A stretch of DNA of 64,000 bases from RGIG4034 sp045576455 (GTDB lineage Bacteria; Bacillota; Clostridia; Lachnospirales; Lachnospiraceae). How positions within the stretch are numbered: position 1 is the first letter of the stretch; every line of letters begins with the position of its first letter. Location: positions 1 through 64,000 of the forward strand of contig JAZNGM010000026.1 of the NCBI GenBank assembly GCA_045576455.1. Reading direction: 5' to 3'. Made by a program: the position numbers and the translations under genes. This document shows, one piece after another, positions 50,292 to 60,400 of this stretch. The notes beneath the pieces are model-generated. The model saw only the letters and a list, made by a program, of their open reading frames with translations, searched no databases and was not told the origin of the DNA.

Positions 50292-52418
50292 TTATTTAAA
50301 CAGAACATGGTCTATAACTATTTCATCAATTATTCCATTAACCACATTAATTTCCATACAGTTCAATGTAGTATTACTTTCATATTCACTGTAAGTAAAT
50401 CTAAACTGCACATATCCGTCACTTTCATAATCATAAGTATCATCAGGCTCTCCGAACAGCTTAGTAAGCTCATCTTTACTAATCTTGGTCCCCACCTTAA
50501 GGTTACCCGGGAACACAAACGCATCTTGCGCATACTCAAGATGATTGCTTGTCTGTGCAATTTTCGTCACGAGGCAATCCGTATTCTTCTGATCACCATC
50601 TGTGTCATTCACTACTTCGATATATAATACTTCATTGTCATCCAAATATAGATCAAAATAAGTTGTATACATACTATCAAGATATGATTTTTCTTCGGCA
50701 GGCTTCATTGCATAACCGGTAAGTGCCTTTAATTCTTTATAAGTACATGGGAGAGAAATAATATTGCCATCAAAGAATACTTCATAATCCTTCCAATCAG
50801 CAGATAAGTCATCCACCGTACCTTCTCTTACTGACGTAAAAACAACTTCCTCAGTTACCTCTTCCTCTTCCGGATATTCCGGGACCACCACACCTTCCGG
50901 GAAGTCCTGTTGATCATACCCCAGATTACTTAAGTATATATTATAAATAAGATCATTTATCACAGAAATCTTAAAATAATTATAATCAGAATATTCCAGA
51001 TCTTCATAATAAGTAAACTCATAGCTTATATAGCCATCGCTTACATAATCATTAATATCATACGGCTCGCCAAACATGGTCACAAGCTCGTCTTTGGTAA
51101 TAATGTCACCAATCTTCAGATTATAGGGAAACGTAATATAATCCCCTGTATTCATCACATCATAATCTGATTGTAATATGGCGCATACAAGACAATCTGC
51201 GAACAAAAGGTCTTTATCCGCATAATTGTAAACCATCACCTCTAAAGCCTTTTTATCATCAGAATATAAATCTATGGGCCACGCAACATCACTTTCCACA
51301 TACGACTTTGCCGTAGCACTTGTCATCGTATATCCTGTCACTTCGCTGAACTCTGCGTATGTACAGGGAAGTGTTAACACTTTCCCATTAATTGAAAACG
51401 CATACGTTGTCCAGTCATCCGGAAGCACAACATTATCATTTACATCCGGCGTTTCCGGCGCGTCAACATCATCCTTTTCATCCGGAAGTTCCTGTTCAAA
51501 GTCTTCTTCCATGTCCATACCGGAACCAAAAATATCTAAGCCCTCTATATTAATTATGGTATCTTCTGCTTCCTTAGCATTTAAAGCTTCTTTCGGAATC
51601 ACGATTTCTTTTATTGCATTTATGGAATCAATATTAACCACCAATTTAAACTCATCAATAGTGATAAACGCCTCTTCTTTTTCTGCATTTTTATTAGAAT
51701 GCTCTGCAATCATTGCCACCGGATAATTTGTTTTCTTATCAATATACAATTTAACCGCTACATTTAATCCGATTTCTTCTATAGCACTCAAAGACACTCC
51801 GCTTTCTGCAGCAGCATCATCTAACGGTAATTTTGAAAGAGTATCGTTATTAATAATACCTACCAGAACATAACAATCTTTATCGTTGTACTTTTCAGTA
51901 CCTTCTTTCAATGTCAGAAACTCCTCAATCTTAGGCATATCAGCTTCATTTTTAACAGTATCATCTGTTTCTGCTTCTATTTCTGTTTCTGCATCCGTAT
52001 TTTCTTCTGTTGAAACATTCTTAACCCACTCATTGGAAGATGCAAGATATAAATAAGTAGTAGTATCCCCACCCTTAGTAGCAGAATAGATATTAAATTC
52101 TTCAGCCATCTTCTGCGCAGCTATATTAAGGTCTACAGAACCTGACATATTAGCTAATACATCATCTTCTGCTTTTTGAAGTATTTCCATAGCAAGGTTT
52201 GCATCCAGTGCCACAGGAATTGTATTATCTCCAAGAGCAATAGTGATTCCAAGCTTAAGTTCTACATCGGCCTTAAGCGATTGTAAATCTTCTACCGTCT
52301 TCTGCATATCTGATAATACAGACTCTGCCGTAACCTTTTTCTTCTTATCCGAACCACATGCTACCATGGCAAGCACAAGTACCAATGCAGTTACTAAAAG
52401 AATCAGTCTTTTCTTCAT
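50292..52418 (-). CDS. Large lipoprotein with a duplicated C-terminal domain
   Basis: Protein of 708 residues. The signal and lipobox (VLVLAMVACGSDKKKK) put Cys near 21. The N-terminal 270 residues resemble LppX/LprG-like lipoprotein folds (VLSDMQKTVEDLQSLKADVELKL) and may bind a hydrophobic ligand. A Pro/Asp/Glu linker follows. Two copies of an about 165-residue domain then occur (about 340-505 and 545-708). Each has W..Y.....G....LPCTY.E....TGY.M, then a NLK(I/V)G..I.KDELT..FGEP signature. The copies are clearly homologous but diverged. The latter motif resembles DUF4825/SmpA-like lipoproteins. Role at the outer membrane face unknown. AGGAGG lies 8 nt before ATG. Confidence 0.78.
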   Translation of the reverse strand: MKKRLILLVTALVLVLAMVACGSDKKKKVTAESVLSDMQKTVEDLQSLKADVELKLGITIALGDNTIPVALDANLAMEILQKAEDDVLANMSGSVDLNIAAQKMAEEFNIYSATKGGDTTTYLYLASSNEWVKNVSTEENTDAETEIEAETDDTVKNEADMPKIEEFLTLKEGTEKYNDKDCYVLVGIINNDTLSKLPLDDAAAESGVSLSAIEEIGLNVAVKLYIDKKTNYPVAMIAEHSNKNAEKEEAFITIDEFKLVVNIDSINAIKEIVIPKEALNAKEAEDTIINIEGLDIFGSGMDMEEDFEQELPDEKDDVDAPETPDVNDNVVLPDDWTTYAFSINGKVLTLPCTYAEFSEVTGYTMTSATAKSYVESDVAWPIDLYSDDKKALEVMVYNYADKDLLFADCLVCAILQSDYDVMNTGDYITFPYNLKIGDIITKDELVTMFGEPYDINDYVSDGYISYEFTYYEDLEYSDYNYFKISVINDLIYNIYLSNLGYDQQDFPEGVVVPEYPEEEEVTEEVVFTSVREGTVDDLSADWKDYEVFFDGNIISLPCTYKELKALTGYAMKPAEEKSYLDSMYTTYFDLYLDDNEVLYIEVVNDTDGDQKNTDCLVTKIAQTSNHLEYAQDAFVFPGNLKVGTKISKDELTKLFGEPDDTYDYESDGYVQFRFTYSEYESNTTLNCMEINVVNGIIDEIVIDHVLFK

Positions 52419-52515
52419 TATTAATTCCTCCTGATTTATGTGCCATCCCCTCTTATGGCAATTTTTCACCGTAAAAAATATACACCTAAAATCATTATAT
52501 TGTCAATGTTGACAT

Positions 52516-52545
52516 AAAAAGGACCGGATACATAGCACCCGGCCC
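52516..52545 (-). terminator. Terminator of the DUF1540 gene
   Basis: Minus strand GGGCCGGGT pairs with ATCCGGTCC and is followed by TTTTT, 23 nt past the stop codon. Confidence 0.8.
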
Positions 52546-52567
52546 ATTCCATATCACATTGTAATCT

Positions 52568-52888
52568 TTATTTTCCGGCGTCTTTAAATGTTGCACAGCA
52601 AGTCTCGCCTCTTACGCAGGCATGACTTCCTTTAATGTCAACATGCTCAGCCTGACACTTGTAGTTGGCATTATAAATACAATTTGCTGCTTCACAATCA
52701 ATACTGATTGTTTTGCATGCATGCTCGATGGCACTGGTGTAAGAATCTTCTCTCTTAGGTAAAAAGCTCTCACAACATGTTTCATCCTGCTCTTTTGCAT
52801 TTTTACCGCCAACTAAAATATCGCCTTTGCAACAGTACATATCTTTGTTATAGGTACAACCTGTTGCACCACAACGTAATTCTGCCAT
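52568..52888 (-). CDS. Protein with two DUF1540 Cys-rich domains
   Basis: Protein of 106 residues. Two DUF1540 motifs occur at about 5-43 (CGATGCTYNKDMYCCKGDI...CCESF) and 65-102 (CEAANCIYNANYKCQAEHVDI...CCATF). Each has the pattern C..x..C.(Y)N....C....I.V......C.TF and probably binds one metal. Common in Clostridia, usually with one or two copies; function unknown. It is monocistronic. Confidence 0.88.
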   Translation of the reverse strand: MAELRCGATGCTYNKDMYCCKGDILVGGKNAKEQDETCCESFLPKREDSYTSAIEHACKTISIDCEAANCIYNANYKCQAEHVDIKGSHACVRGETCCATFKDAGK

Positions 52889-52960
52889 AATACTACCTCC
52901 TTATATGTTTTCTTAGTAGTATTACCTGTTGCAAAAAAACTATACCCTTAATAAGAACAA

Positions 52961-54925
52961 TTATGCCTGACCTTCTACTACTTCTTCCTTACGGATTTCC
53001 TTCGTTCTGATTTCTTTACAAATCTGATCAACAAATGCATCAATTGTCTTCTGTCCTTCGTCACCGGCAAAGCGGCTTCTTACAGAAACTAGGCCCTGTT
53101 CCTCTTCCTGCTGTCCGACAACAACCATATATGGAAGCTTAGCAAGTCTTGCCTCACGGATTTTGTAACCAATTTTCTCGGAACGGCTGTCAACGGTTGT
53201 TAAAATGCCGTTTGCCTTAAACTGTTCCTCCACTTTCTTCGCATAATCCATATATTTATCAGAAATAGGGAGAATACGTACCTGTTCAGGGCATAACCAA
53301 GTCGGGAATTTTCCGGCATAATGCTCGATAAGCCAAGCAAGCGTTCTTTCATAACATCCCATGGATGTTCTGTGAATGATGTAAGGTCTTACTTTATCAC
53401 CATTCTGATCTACATAGTACATATCAAATCTTTCAGCAAGGAACATATCAAGCTGGATAGTAATCATTGTATCTTCTTTTCCGTAAACGTTCTTAGCCTG
53501 GATATCAAGTTTTGGTCCGTAGAAAGCAGCTTCGCCTTCTTCTTCCGTAAACTCAATGCCGATATCCGTAAGAATCTTTCTCATCATATCCTGAACTTCA
53601 TTCCACATTTCTTCTGTTCCAAGATATTTACCCTGATTATTCGGATCCCATTTAGACATACGGTATGTGATATCATCCTGAAGACCTAATGTCTCCATAC
53701 AATATTTTGCTAAATCTACACAACCCTTAAACTCTTCTTCAATCTGATCCGGTCTTACTACAAGATGTCCTTCAGAAATAGTGAACTGACGTACTCTTGT
53801 AAGACCATGCATTTCTCCTGAATCTTCATTTCTGAAAAGAGTTGAAGTTTCACCGTATCTGCATGGTAAATCACGATAAGATTTCTGACTCTGCTTATAT
53901 ACATAGTACTGGAACGGACATGTCATCGGACGAAGGGCATATACCTCATTAGGATCTTTTTCCTCATCTCCCAACACAAACATTCCTTCTTTATAATGAT
54001 TCCAATGGTCAGAAATTACATATAAATCTCTTTTTGCCATCAACGGAGTTTTTGTTCTCATATATCCACGGCGTTCTTCTTCATCTTCTATCCAACGCTG
54101 CAGTGTCTGAACCATTTTTGCACCCTTTGGCATAAGAAGCGGGAGTCCCTGACCGATAACATCCACTGTCGCAAAAAGTTCCATTTCTTTTCCAAGCTTG
54201 TTATGGTCTCTTTTCTTAATATCTTCCAAATGGGCAAGATAGGCTTCAAGTTCTTCTTTCTTATTAAATGCCGTACCATAAATACGCTGAAGCATTGTAT
54301 TCTCAGATTTTCCTCTCCAATATGCGCCTGAAGATGAAATCAGTTTAAAATTCTTGATATTCTTTGTGCTCATTAAGTGCGGTCCTGCACATAAGTCTGT
54401 AAACTCACCCTGTGAATAGAATGAAATAACCGCATCTTCCGGAAGATCCTTAATAAGCTCTACCTTATATGGTTCTCCTTTTTTCTCCATATATTCAATT
54501 GCTTCCTGTCTTGGAAGTGTGAATTTTTCAAGCTTATTACCTTCCTTGATAATCTTCTTCATTTCTGCTTCAATTTTATCAAGATCCTCACGCGTAAAAG
54601 GTTCTGCTTCAAAATCGTAATAAAAGCCTGTATCAATAGATGGACCAATCGCAAGTTTCGCATTTGGGAATAATCTTTTTACAGCTTCCGCAAGAACATG
54701 GGATGTTGTATGACGTAATGTGCGAAGTCCTTCTTCATCCGTTACGGTAAGAATACTTAACTCACAATCTGCTTCAACCACATATCTTAAATCAACTACT
54801 TCTCCGTTTACTAAGCCTGCGCATGCAACTCTTGCCAGACCTTCGCTTATATCCGCAGCGATTTCAATTACAGACATTGCTTTGTCATATACTTTCTGTG
54901 AACCATCTTTTAATGTAATCTGCAT
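52961..54925 (-). CDS. thrS: Threonine-tRNA ligase
   Basis: Class II aminoacyl-tRNA synthetase of 654 residues joining threonine to tRNA-Thr. TGS domain (about 1-62), editing domain (about 65-225, with HTTSHVLAEAVKRLFP), catalytic core (about 240-535), and anticodon-binding domain (about 545-640). The zinc-binding Cys is in ALRPMTCPFQYY, motif 2 is YGETSTLFRNEDSGEMHGLTRVRQF, and motif 3 is RTSMGCYERTLAWLIE. The ATG at 54925 follows GGAGG by 8 nt. It is controlled by a T-box leader. Confidence 0.98.
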   Translation of the reverse strand: MQITLKDGSQKVYDKAMSVIEIAADISEGLARVACAGLVNGEVVDLRYVVEADCELSILTVTDEEGLRTLRHTTSHVLAEAVKRLFPNAKLAIGPSIDTGFYYDFEAEPFTREDLDKIEAEMKKIIKEGNKLEKFTLPRQEAIEYMEKKGEPYKVELIKDLPEDAVISFYSQGEFTDLCAGPHLMSTKNIKNFKLISSSGAYWRGKSENTMLQRIYGTAFNKKEELEAYLAHLEDIKKRDHNKLGKEMELFATVDVIGQGLPLLMPKGAKMVQTLQRWIEDEEERRGYMRTKTPLMAKRDLYVISDHWNHYKEGMFVLGDEEKDPNEVYALRPMTCPFQYYVYKQSQKSYRDLPCRYGETSTLFRNEDSGEMHGLTRVRQFTISEGHLVVRPDQIEEEFKGCVDLAKYCMETLGLQDDITYRMSKWDPNNQGKYLGTEEMWNEVQDMMRKILTDIGIEFTEEEGEAAFYGPKLDIQAKNVYGKEDTMITIQLDMFLAERFDMYYVDQNGDKVRPYIIHRTSMGCYERTLAWLIEHYAGKFPTWLCPEQVRILPISDKYMDYAKKVEEQFKANGILTTVDSRSEKIGYKIREARLAKLPYMVVVGQQEEEQGLVSVRSRFAGDEGQKTIDAFVDQICKEIRTKEIRKEEVVEGQA

Positions 54926-54960
54926 TTTATTTTCCTCCATCTTAAATTTGCCTATTAAGC

Positions 54961-55200
54961 AAAAAATCCCTTATGCCATATAACATGACATAAGGGACGA
55001 CTTTATCGCGGTTCCACCCTAATTGTATAAACTAAAATACCACTCATTAGATTATAACGGAATCACCGGACCGGATTAGGGTCACTCAGAGTTAGTTTTC
55101 AAAGGTTTCCTGTAGGACTGCTTCCAGCACGGATACATCCGGCAGTCTTCTCTGTTACATTCCACAATCTACTCTTCTCTTCATCGTGTTTGCTTATTTA
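54961..55200 (-). promoter_or_regulatory. T-box riboswitch upstream of thrS
   Basis: The minus-strand leader carries AGGGTGGAACCGCGA (55020-55006), the near-invariant T-box sequence, and a terminator (54961-54997, TCCCTTATG against CATAAGGGA then six T). Stem I begins with an AGTAGA motif near the 5' end. Uncharged tRNA-Thr would stabilise the antiterminator. I could not fix the specifier codon by eye. Confidence 0.93.
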
Positions 55201-55206
55201 TTGAAC

Positions 55207-55235
55207 ATTTTATTTCAAATCATTTGATTTGTAAA
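55207..55235 (-). promoter_or_regulatory. Promoter of thrS
   Basis: TTTACA (55235-55230), 17-nt spacer, TAAAAT (55212-55207), ending just before the T-box leader. Confidence 0.6.
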
Positions 55236-55246
55236 GAGTTTTTCAC

Positions 55247-55720
55247 TTACTTCATATCTTCAAAATATTCCGGAAGCAAAATCTTCTCTATAAGTGTTGC
55301 TGCCTCCACCACAAACTTAGCACACGGTCTTTTCGCATAATATTCGGGGGTGCGCTTCTCAGGTGCCGCACTTTTCTCCCGGCTCAATATACCCAGCAGT
55401 TCCCTGCATATTATACTTCCCTGTGTTTCTTTAAAACTGTCGCTAAGAAGGCGGACCTTTTCATATATATCTTTTTTAGCGGTTTCGTCGGTCGGGTCGG
55501 TATTTCCTTCCTTTAGTCCGGCAAGGAGTGCCATCGCACTTACCGTTCCGCATACTTCACGCATCCGTCCCATACCTGCACCCATGGGGCTTGCAATTTT
55601 TAGGGCAAGTTCCTTATCCATACCGAATAGATCCGCATAGGTTGAAAATACTGCCTGGCAACAATTATGTCCTTCATTAAAGGCGTCCAGTGCTTTTTGT
55701 ACTCTGCTTTCCATAACCAT
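55247..55720 (-). CDS. C_GCAxxG_C_C family protein
   Basis: Protein of about 157 residues of a probable redox family with four conserved Cys. NCCQAVFSTY, VCGTVSAMALLAG, ICRELLG and CAKFV hold the Cys positions. The usual GCAxxG motif reads CGTVSA here, a relaxed form. The gene is monocistronic and its -35/-10 cannot be placed. The start is ambiguous between ATG at 55720 and 55714. Possible roles include redox relay or Fe-S chemistry; none is shown. Confidence 0.83.
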   Translation of the reverse strand: MVMESRVQKALDAFNEGHNCCQAVFSTYADLFGMDKELALKIASPMGAGMGRMREVCGTVSAMALLAGLKEGNTDPTDETAKKDIYEKVRLLSDSFKETQGSIICRELLGILSREKSAAPEKRTPEYYAKRPCAKFVVEAATLIEKILLPEYFEDMK

Positions 55721-55793
55721 TAGTTCTTTCCGCAGCACTTCTTATACGTATTTCTTTTCACTGTTACATGAAGCGACTGCTATTAATTTATTA

Positions 55794-56303
55794 TTATTTA
55801 TCACGTATCATTCTTTCCATTCCCCTATATGCATTAGGAATCTTCATCTTTGTTATAACTTTCTTTTTTAGTACACGTCTATTATTAATTATTTTCAAAT
55901 GTATATCTCCAGTAACATAATAATATCTGCGTTTTTCTTGAATAGATGTAATTTTTTCAACCCGATAAATATACCACTCTTCTATTCCGTTGCATAATGG
56001 AGATATTCTCTCTTTTAACCTATCATAATAGATTTTATTTTCGTCCAGTTCTACTTTGCTATTTGACACCAACGTTTTCATGCCTTTTTTTACTATTGTT
56101 ATTAGCGGAAACCCCACAAATGAGCTCATTGAATAAACGCCAAAGACCGTTGCTATTGCGGATGGAAGTGACAATGGTTTGACAGGTAATAATATTGCTG
56201 CAATAATAAATAAAAAACCCGGCAAAAAAAAGCATTGCGCTATTGAATAATATATGGCATATCGTCTAATGAAAATCTTTTTATCAAATTCCAGCTTGGT
56301 CAT
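55794..56303 (-). CDS. Two-helix membrane protein, unknown
   Basis: Protein of 169 residues. Two close transmembrane helices lie at about 15-38 (IYYSIAQCFFLPGFLFIIAAILL) and 45-68 (PSAIATVFGVYSMSSFVGFPLITIV), with a cytoplasmic tail rich in Lys, Arg and Tyr (VEKITSIQEKRRYYYVTGDIHLKIINNRR). The tail has alternating strand and turn, possibly PH-like. AGGAGG lies before the ATG. No family recognised. It is not near a partner gene. Confidence 0.65.
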   Translation of the reverse strand: MTKLEFDKKIFIRRYAIYYSIAQCFFLPGFLFIIAAILLPVKPLSLPSAIATVFGVYSMSSFVGFPLITIVKKGMKTLVSNSKVELDENKIYYDRLKERISPLCNGIEEWYIYRVEKITSIQEKRRYYYVTGDIHLKIINNRRVLKKKVITKMKIPNAYRGMERMIRDK

Positions 56304-56468
56304 TAGGCTCCTCCTGACGGCATCGCAATAATACTATTATAAAATTTCTTAACTCCCCTTGTGTTTTACATAACATTTTCTTAGCCAAAAAATTTATAAG
56401 AATGTTAGCAATGATATATTATTTTGTCAATATGTGAAATAAAATCATCTCAAAATTATGAAAGGAAA

Positions 56469-56860
56469 ATGATGCATAGATACACATTCTAACAACCGTG
56501 TTGCCGTTGTAGGCAACATGGTATTAAGCTTTAATTACAGCTATGAATCACACAGCGAAAAGTTTTATTCTTGCACACTTGCAATAGAACGAACAGCGGA
56601 ACAAACGATTATTTACCAATCATTAAAAACTGATTGATATTAAAAGCACATACGATAATGATAATATCTGTATACTAGGTCCGATACATTCTTACAATCA
56701 CCCCACTTATCGTGTCACATCTTTTGGACGGACCATTACTGATCTGCTGATTGCAATTCCTAGATACTGCGGAAAAATGATTACATAGCGCTTGTATGTA
56801 GGAGAAGAAGTGCAGAAATGTAATGATATAGTTTTGTTGGATTTGATTTTGAAGCTATAA
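56469..56860 (+). pseudogene. Decayed copy of the double OB-fold SSB-like gene
   Basis: Plus-strand remnants match the intact protein at 33966-34622 in order. From 56479 one frame reads NNRVAVVGNMVLSFNYSYES, like NNQVTIVGEIVSDFVFSHEV. From about 56645 another frame reads NDNICILGPIHSYNH, then TSFGRTITDLLIAIPRYCGK, like TPLGREIADLLVAVNRPYGK. An ATG with AAAGGA precedes it in a different frame, and stops occur at 56634 and 56786. So there are at least two frameshifts and two stops. The spaces 56304-56468 and 56861-57089 show no other gene. Confidence 0.72.
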
Positions 56861-57089
56861 AAAAACAAATAAATATCCCATGTTCAACTATTACAAGGTT
56901 TTCAACCTTGCAGCCTGAATATAATTATAGTTATATTAATGAAAAAGGATGGTCATTCCATTCTTTTTTACATTCAATCTGATTACCACTTCACCTGAAC
57001 GTATATTGGCAATTATTGTTAATAATATAATATCTACATTTTATTGTATAAATATATCAACAAAGGAAGGAAACTATATCACGAAGAAA

Positions 57090-57302
57090 ATGAAAATTAC
57101 GATAAAGTCATTGCTCATGGTGTTTGCAATGATTTTACTTGTTGGTTGTGGCAACAATTCAGACGTTCAAACAAAAGGACCTTCAGGGGATATTATTGAA
57201 ACCCCAACTCCGGTGTACTCTGAAAGATTGAACTATACACTTAACGAAGAAGGGGATTGCTATGTGGAGAGAATTCTTTTCTTTCAGTTCTTTTTCAGTT
57301 AA
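57090..57302 (+). pseudogene. Truncated lipoprotein, probable BspA-like fragment
   Basis: Encodes 70 residues: signal (MKITIKSLLMVFAMILLVGC, lipid Cys at 20), then a Thr/Pro-rich linker (IIETPTPVYSERL) and NYTLNEEGDCYVE before an unrelated hydrophobic end. Many Lachnospiraceae lipoproteins with BspA-type leucine-rich repeats begin their repeat domain with a YTLNEDG-type sequence, so this probably kept the signal and lost the repeats through a deletion or frameshift around 57265. The upstream in-frame extension is not plausible. It might still be made as a small lipoprotein. Confidence 0.5.
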
Positions 57303-57369
57303 TCGCTACTCCATACTTCATATAATTATGAATACCCTAAGAATACCGCTCTACTCATTAAAATCCAAC

Positions 57370-57395
57370 GGGGAGGGGTATCACACCCCCTCCCC
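57370..57395. other. GC-rich hairpin between convergent genes
   Basis: GGGGAGGGGT and ACCCCCTCCCC pair around a 5-nt loop. There is no U-run on either strand. It is strikingly G/C-rich for this genome and may act as a terminator with low efficiency or as an element scar. Confidence 0.4.
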
Positions 57396-57449
57396 GCTAG
57401 GTTTCTCCTTGAATATAAATCTTATAGTCTTTATTATATGTTCACTTAA

Positions 57450-60400
57450 TTATTTCCTGAACATCTTTCTCTTACGTCTTTTAAACACAACACCTGTAGC
57501 TCCACCACCAACTACTACCACTGCACCAGCAATAGTTGCAATCATTAAGGGAGTATTATTCACAAACTGAACCCATGTATTTGATGTAACAAGGACCTCA
57601 ATTCCATCGCCTTCTTCATGTGTCTGAGCCACTAATCCGGCTTCATCCACAGCAATCACTCTTACTGCCTGTCTATCCGTAGATTCAGCAAGTTCAAAGC
57701 TTACAGTTCCATAATAAGATGTTTCAAAATCATCTTTTATAAAGGCAACATATTCCACACCATCAACATACACTTTAACTTCTTTAATACCAACATTATC
57801 CTGAATATCTAGTGTAATCGTCTTAGAATCTTGGGTATACTGACCGCCATCTTCAATTCCCGAAACAACTATACTTGGAGCTGTTTTATCAACAATAAAT
57901 GTAATATCGGTTTCATTTCCTTCAACTGATTTAACCTTATTATCCTGCACATTTCCCGCCTTATCTTTTGAATAAATTGTCAGGATATATGTACCTTCCG
58001 CTTCAAAGTTTGCTTCTGAAATTACATATGCATACTCTTTTCCTCCACCAACTTTATCAGAAACAACAACCGTATAATCTTCGTTTTCAACAAGCTCCAC
58101 AATATTACCATTTAAGCTATATGTAATTTTTATTTCTTCCAATACATCCACATTGACTTCAGTAATAGAAATCGGTATAGCTTGAGTTACAACGCAATTT
58201 CTGATTGCTTTAGTCTCTTCATCCAAAGCATATGTAGAACCAAAGCGGTTTACCGAAAAGGTAATGGATTCTGATACAGTATTTCCTGCCATGTCAGTAA
58301 TTACTACATTTAATCTATAAATATCATCAACCCTGTTAATCTTTTCAAAATCATCGTAAATAACTTCGATAACGCCATCGTCCTCTGTCTGTGTTTTAGC
58401 ATAGTCGACAATCTCACCTTCGCTGTTAACCAGTTCGATTACAATATTGCTACTTAAATTAACATCCGAATATCTGATTCCCGGTTGTACAACACCATTG
58501 TTTGCAGAATCATCTTCAATTCCAAACAACTCTAACTCCGGCATAATGGTATCTACCGTAAATCTTTCTAAATCATATCCTGCTGATACATTATTTGCAA
58601 CATCAGTGTAACCAACCCGAATTGTATATGTTGCATCTTGTTCAAATGCTACCTGCACTGTATGCACATCCCCGTTAGAAACCCAGCCCGAAAGCAAAAG
58701 TTGTTTTCCATTTGAAGCGGTCAATTCAACATTTACCGCTTCTTCAATGAAGTTGTGTTCCGTAACAGTGATTGTAGCTGTTCTTACGGCACCATAATAA
58801 CTTCCGTTAATAACATCATAATTGTCATAAGTCACTTCAACTACAGGAGCAGTCTTGTCGATTGTAAAACTTTGTTCTTCAATTGTATTTGATGGATTTC
58901 CCGCCCTGTCAACACAAGCAAACGCCATTGTATAGTCAGCATCTGCATTAAATGTAACCGTTGCCTGATATGTATTATTTCCAACGCTTACCCAGTCACT
59001 TACATTCGGTAAAGTTCCTGAAGATGTTACTGAAATCACACTGACCTGTGCGTCAAAGTTTGCATCCACTACAGTAAATGTTGCTACACGACCATTGTTA
59101 TAAAATCTTTCATTAAATACTTCGTTATTGTCAAAAGATAACGTGACAACCGGAGCGATTGAATCAATCGTGAATGTGCTAGACTCTGATACGCCCACAT
59201 TACCACTCATATCGCTTGCACTAACACTATATGCATATGTACCATCTGCAGAGATTATTTCTGTTCCACCGTTTGTTAAAGCAGTACCAAAAGAACTTAC
59301 AATACTACTTTCATCAAGAGCATCATCTGACACTCCGACAGTTGCTGTTACAGGGCCTCTATAGAACACCATTCCACCATTCTCTACTTTACCCTGTGAT
59401 GATGTATATGACACATTTATAGCCGGGGCATTAGGATCCACAATAATCTTATGTAAATAAACTGTTTCACTACTGCGTCCTGCAATATCTGCAAACCCAA
59501 CTGTAATTCCGTTATAGGTTCCGGCACCCAATCTAAGCGTAACCGTAGCCGTAGAACCATCAGCTGATACCTCCGTAGAATATGATGAAATTCCGTTTAC
59601 ACTTACACCGTTTTGATTCAAATTATGGTGTGCATCAGTAAAGCTTACTGTTACAGTAGCATTTGAACCGCCATACTGAACACCATCAATTAATTTCAAA
59701 CCGCTATAATTTGCGCCGAGAGTTGTAGGTGCGACTGTATCAATTGAAATTGTATAAATCTCAGAATCCGTTACATTCCCTGCCTTATCCGTAACTCTTA
59801 TATAATATCCGATACGTCCTGTGGTTGTAGATAAAGTATATTCATAAGTTCCATCCGTTCCCGTAAAGGAGGATCCTGCAAATGTGGTATTTCCTACCGG
59901 AATCAACTCAACCAATTTAATTTCCTGTCCTAAATCACTTGCATTTACTGTTATAGAAACCGCACCAAAAGAATTAATAAGTTCTGAACCAAATTCGGGG
60001 ATGTCTGTTGTATTGTCATCCGAATCCTGTTTTAAATTTTGTGGCGTATTTGTATAATCTATATAATCAATAACGATTCCGGTAATTTCCGGAACAATAG
60101 TATCCACAATAAATGTATATTCTTCAGAGCGTAATCCGTCATTTCTTTGTAACAAAAGGGTATTATTTCCATCTGCTAATGTAATCACTCCTGTAGAATC
60201 CAACTGACTCCAGGTTGAACCTGAGTTTAAACTATACTCTTCAAACTTGTGTGCCCCCGTTGTCTGAACGAATAACTCCAATCCATTCGTATAATATGTC
60301 TTATCCATGTTATCCATGGGATCAAGAATCAAATTCTTTCCTGACGCCACTTTAACATCAGCATTCACACCGTCTACAACAATAAGAACTTCTGTTATTG

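Noticed and set aside
57370..57395. Strong intrinsic terminator
   Set aside because: The hairpin is very stable but lacks a U-run on both strands, so it is listed only as a hairpin.
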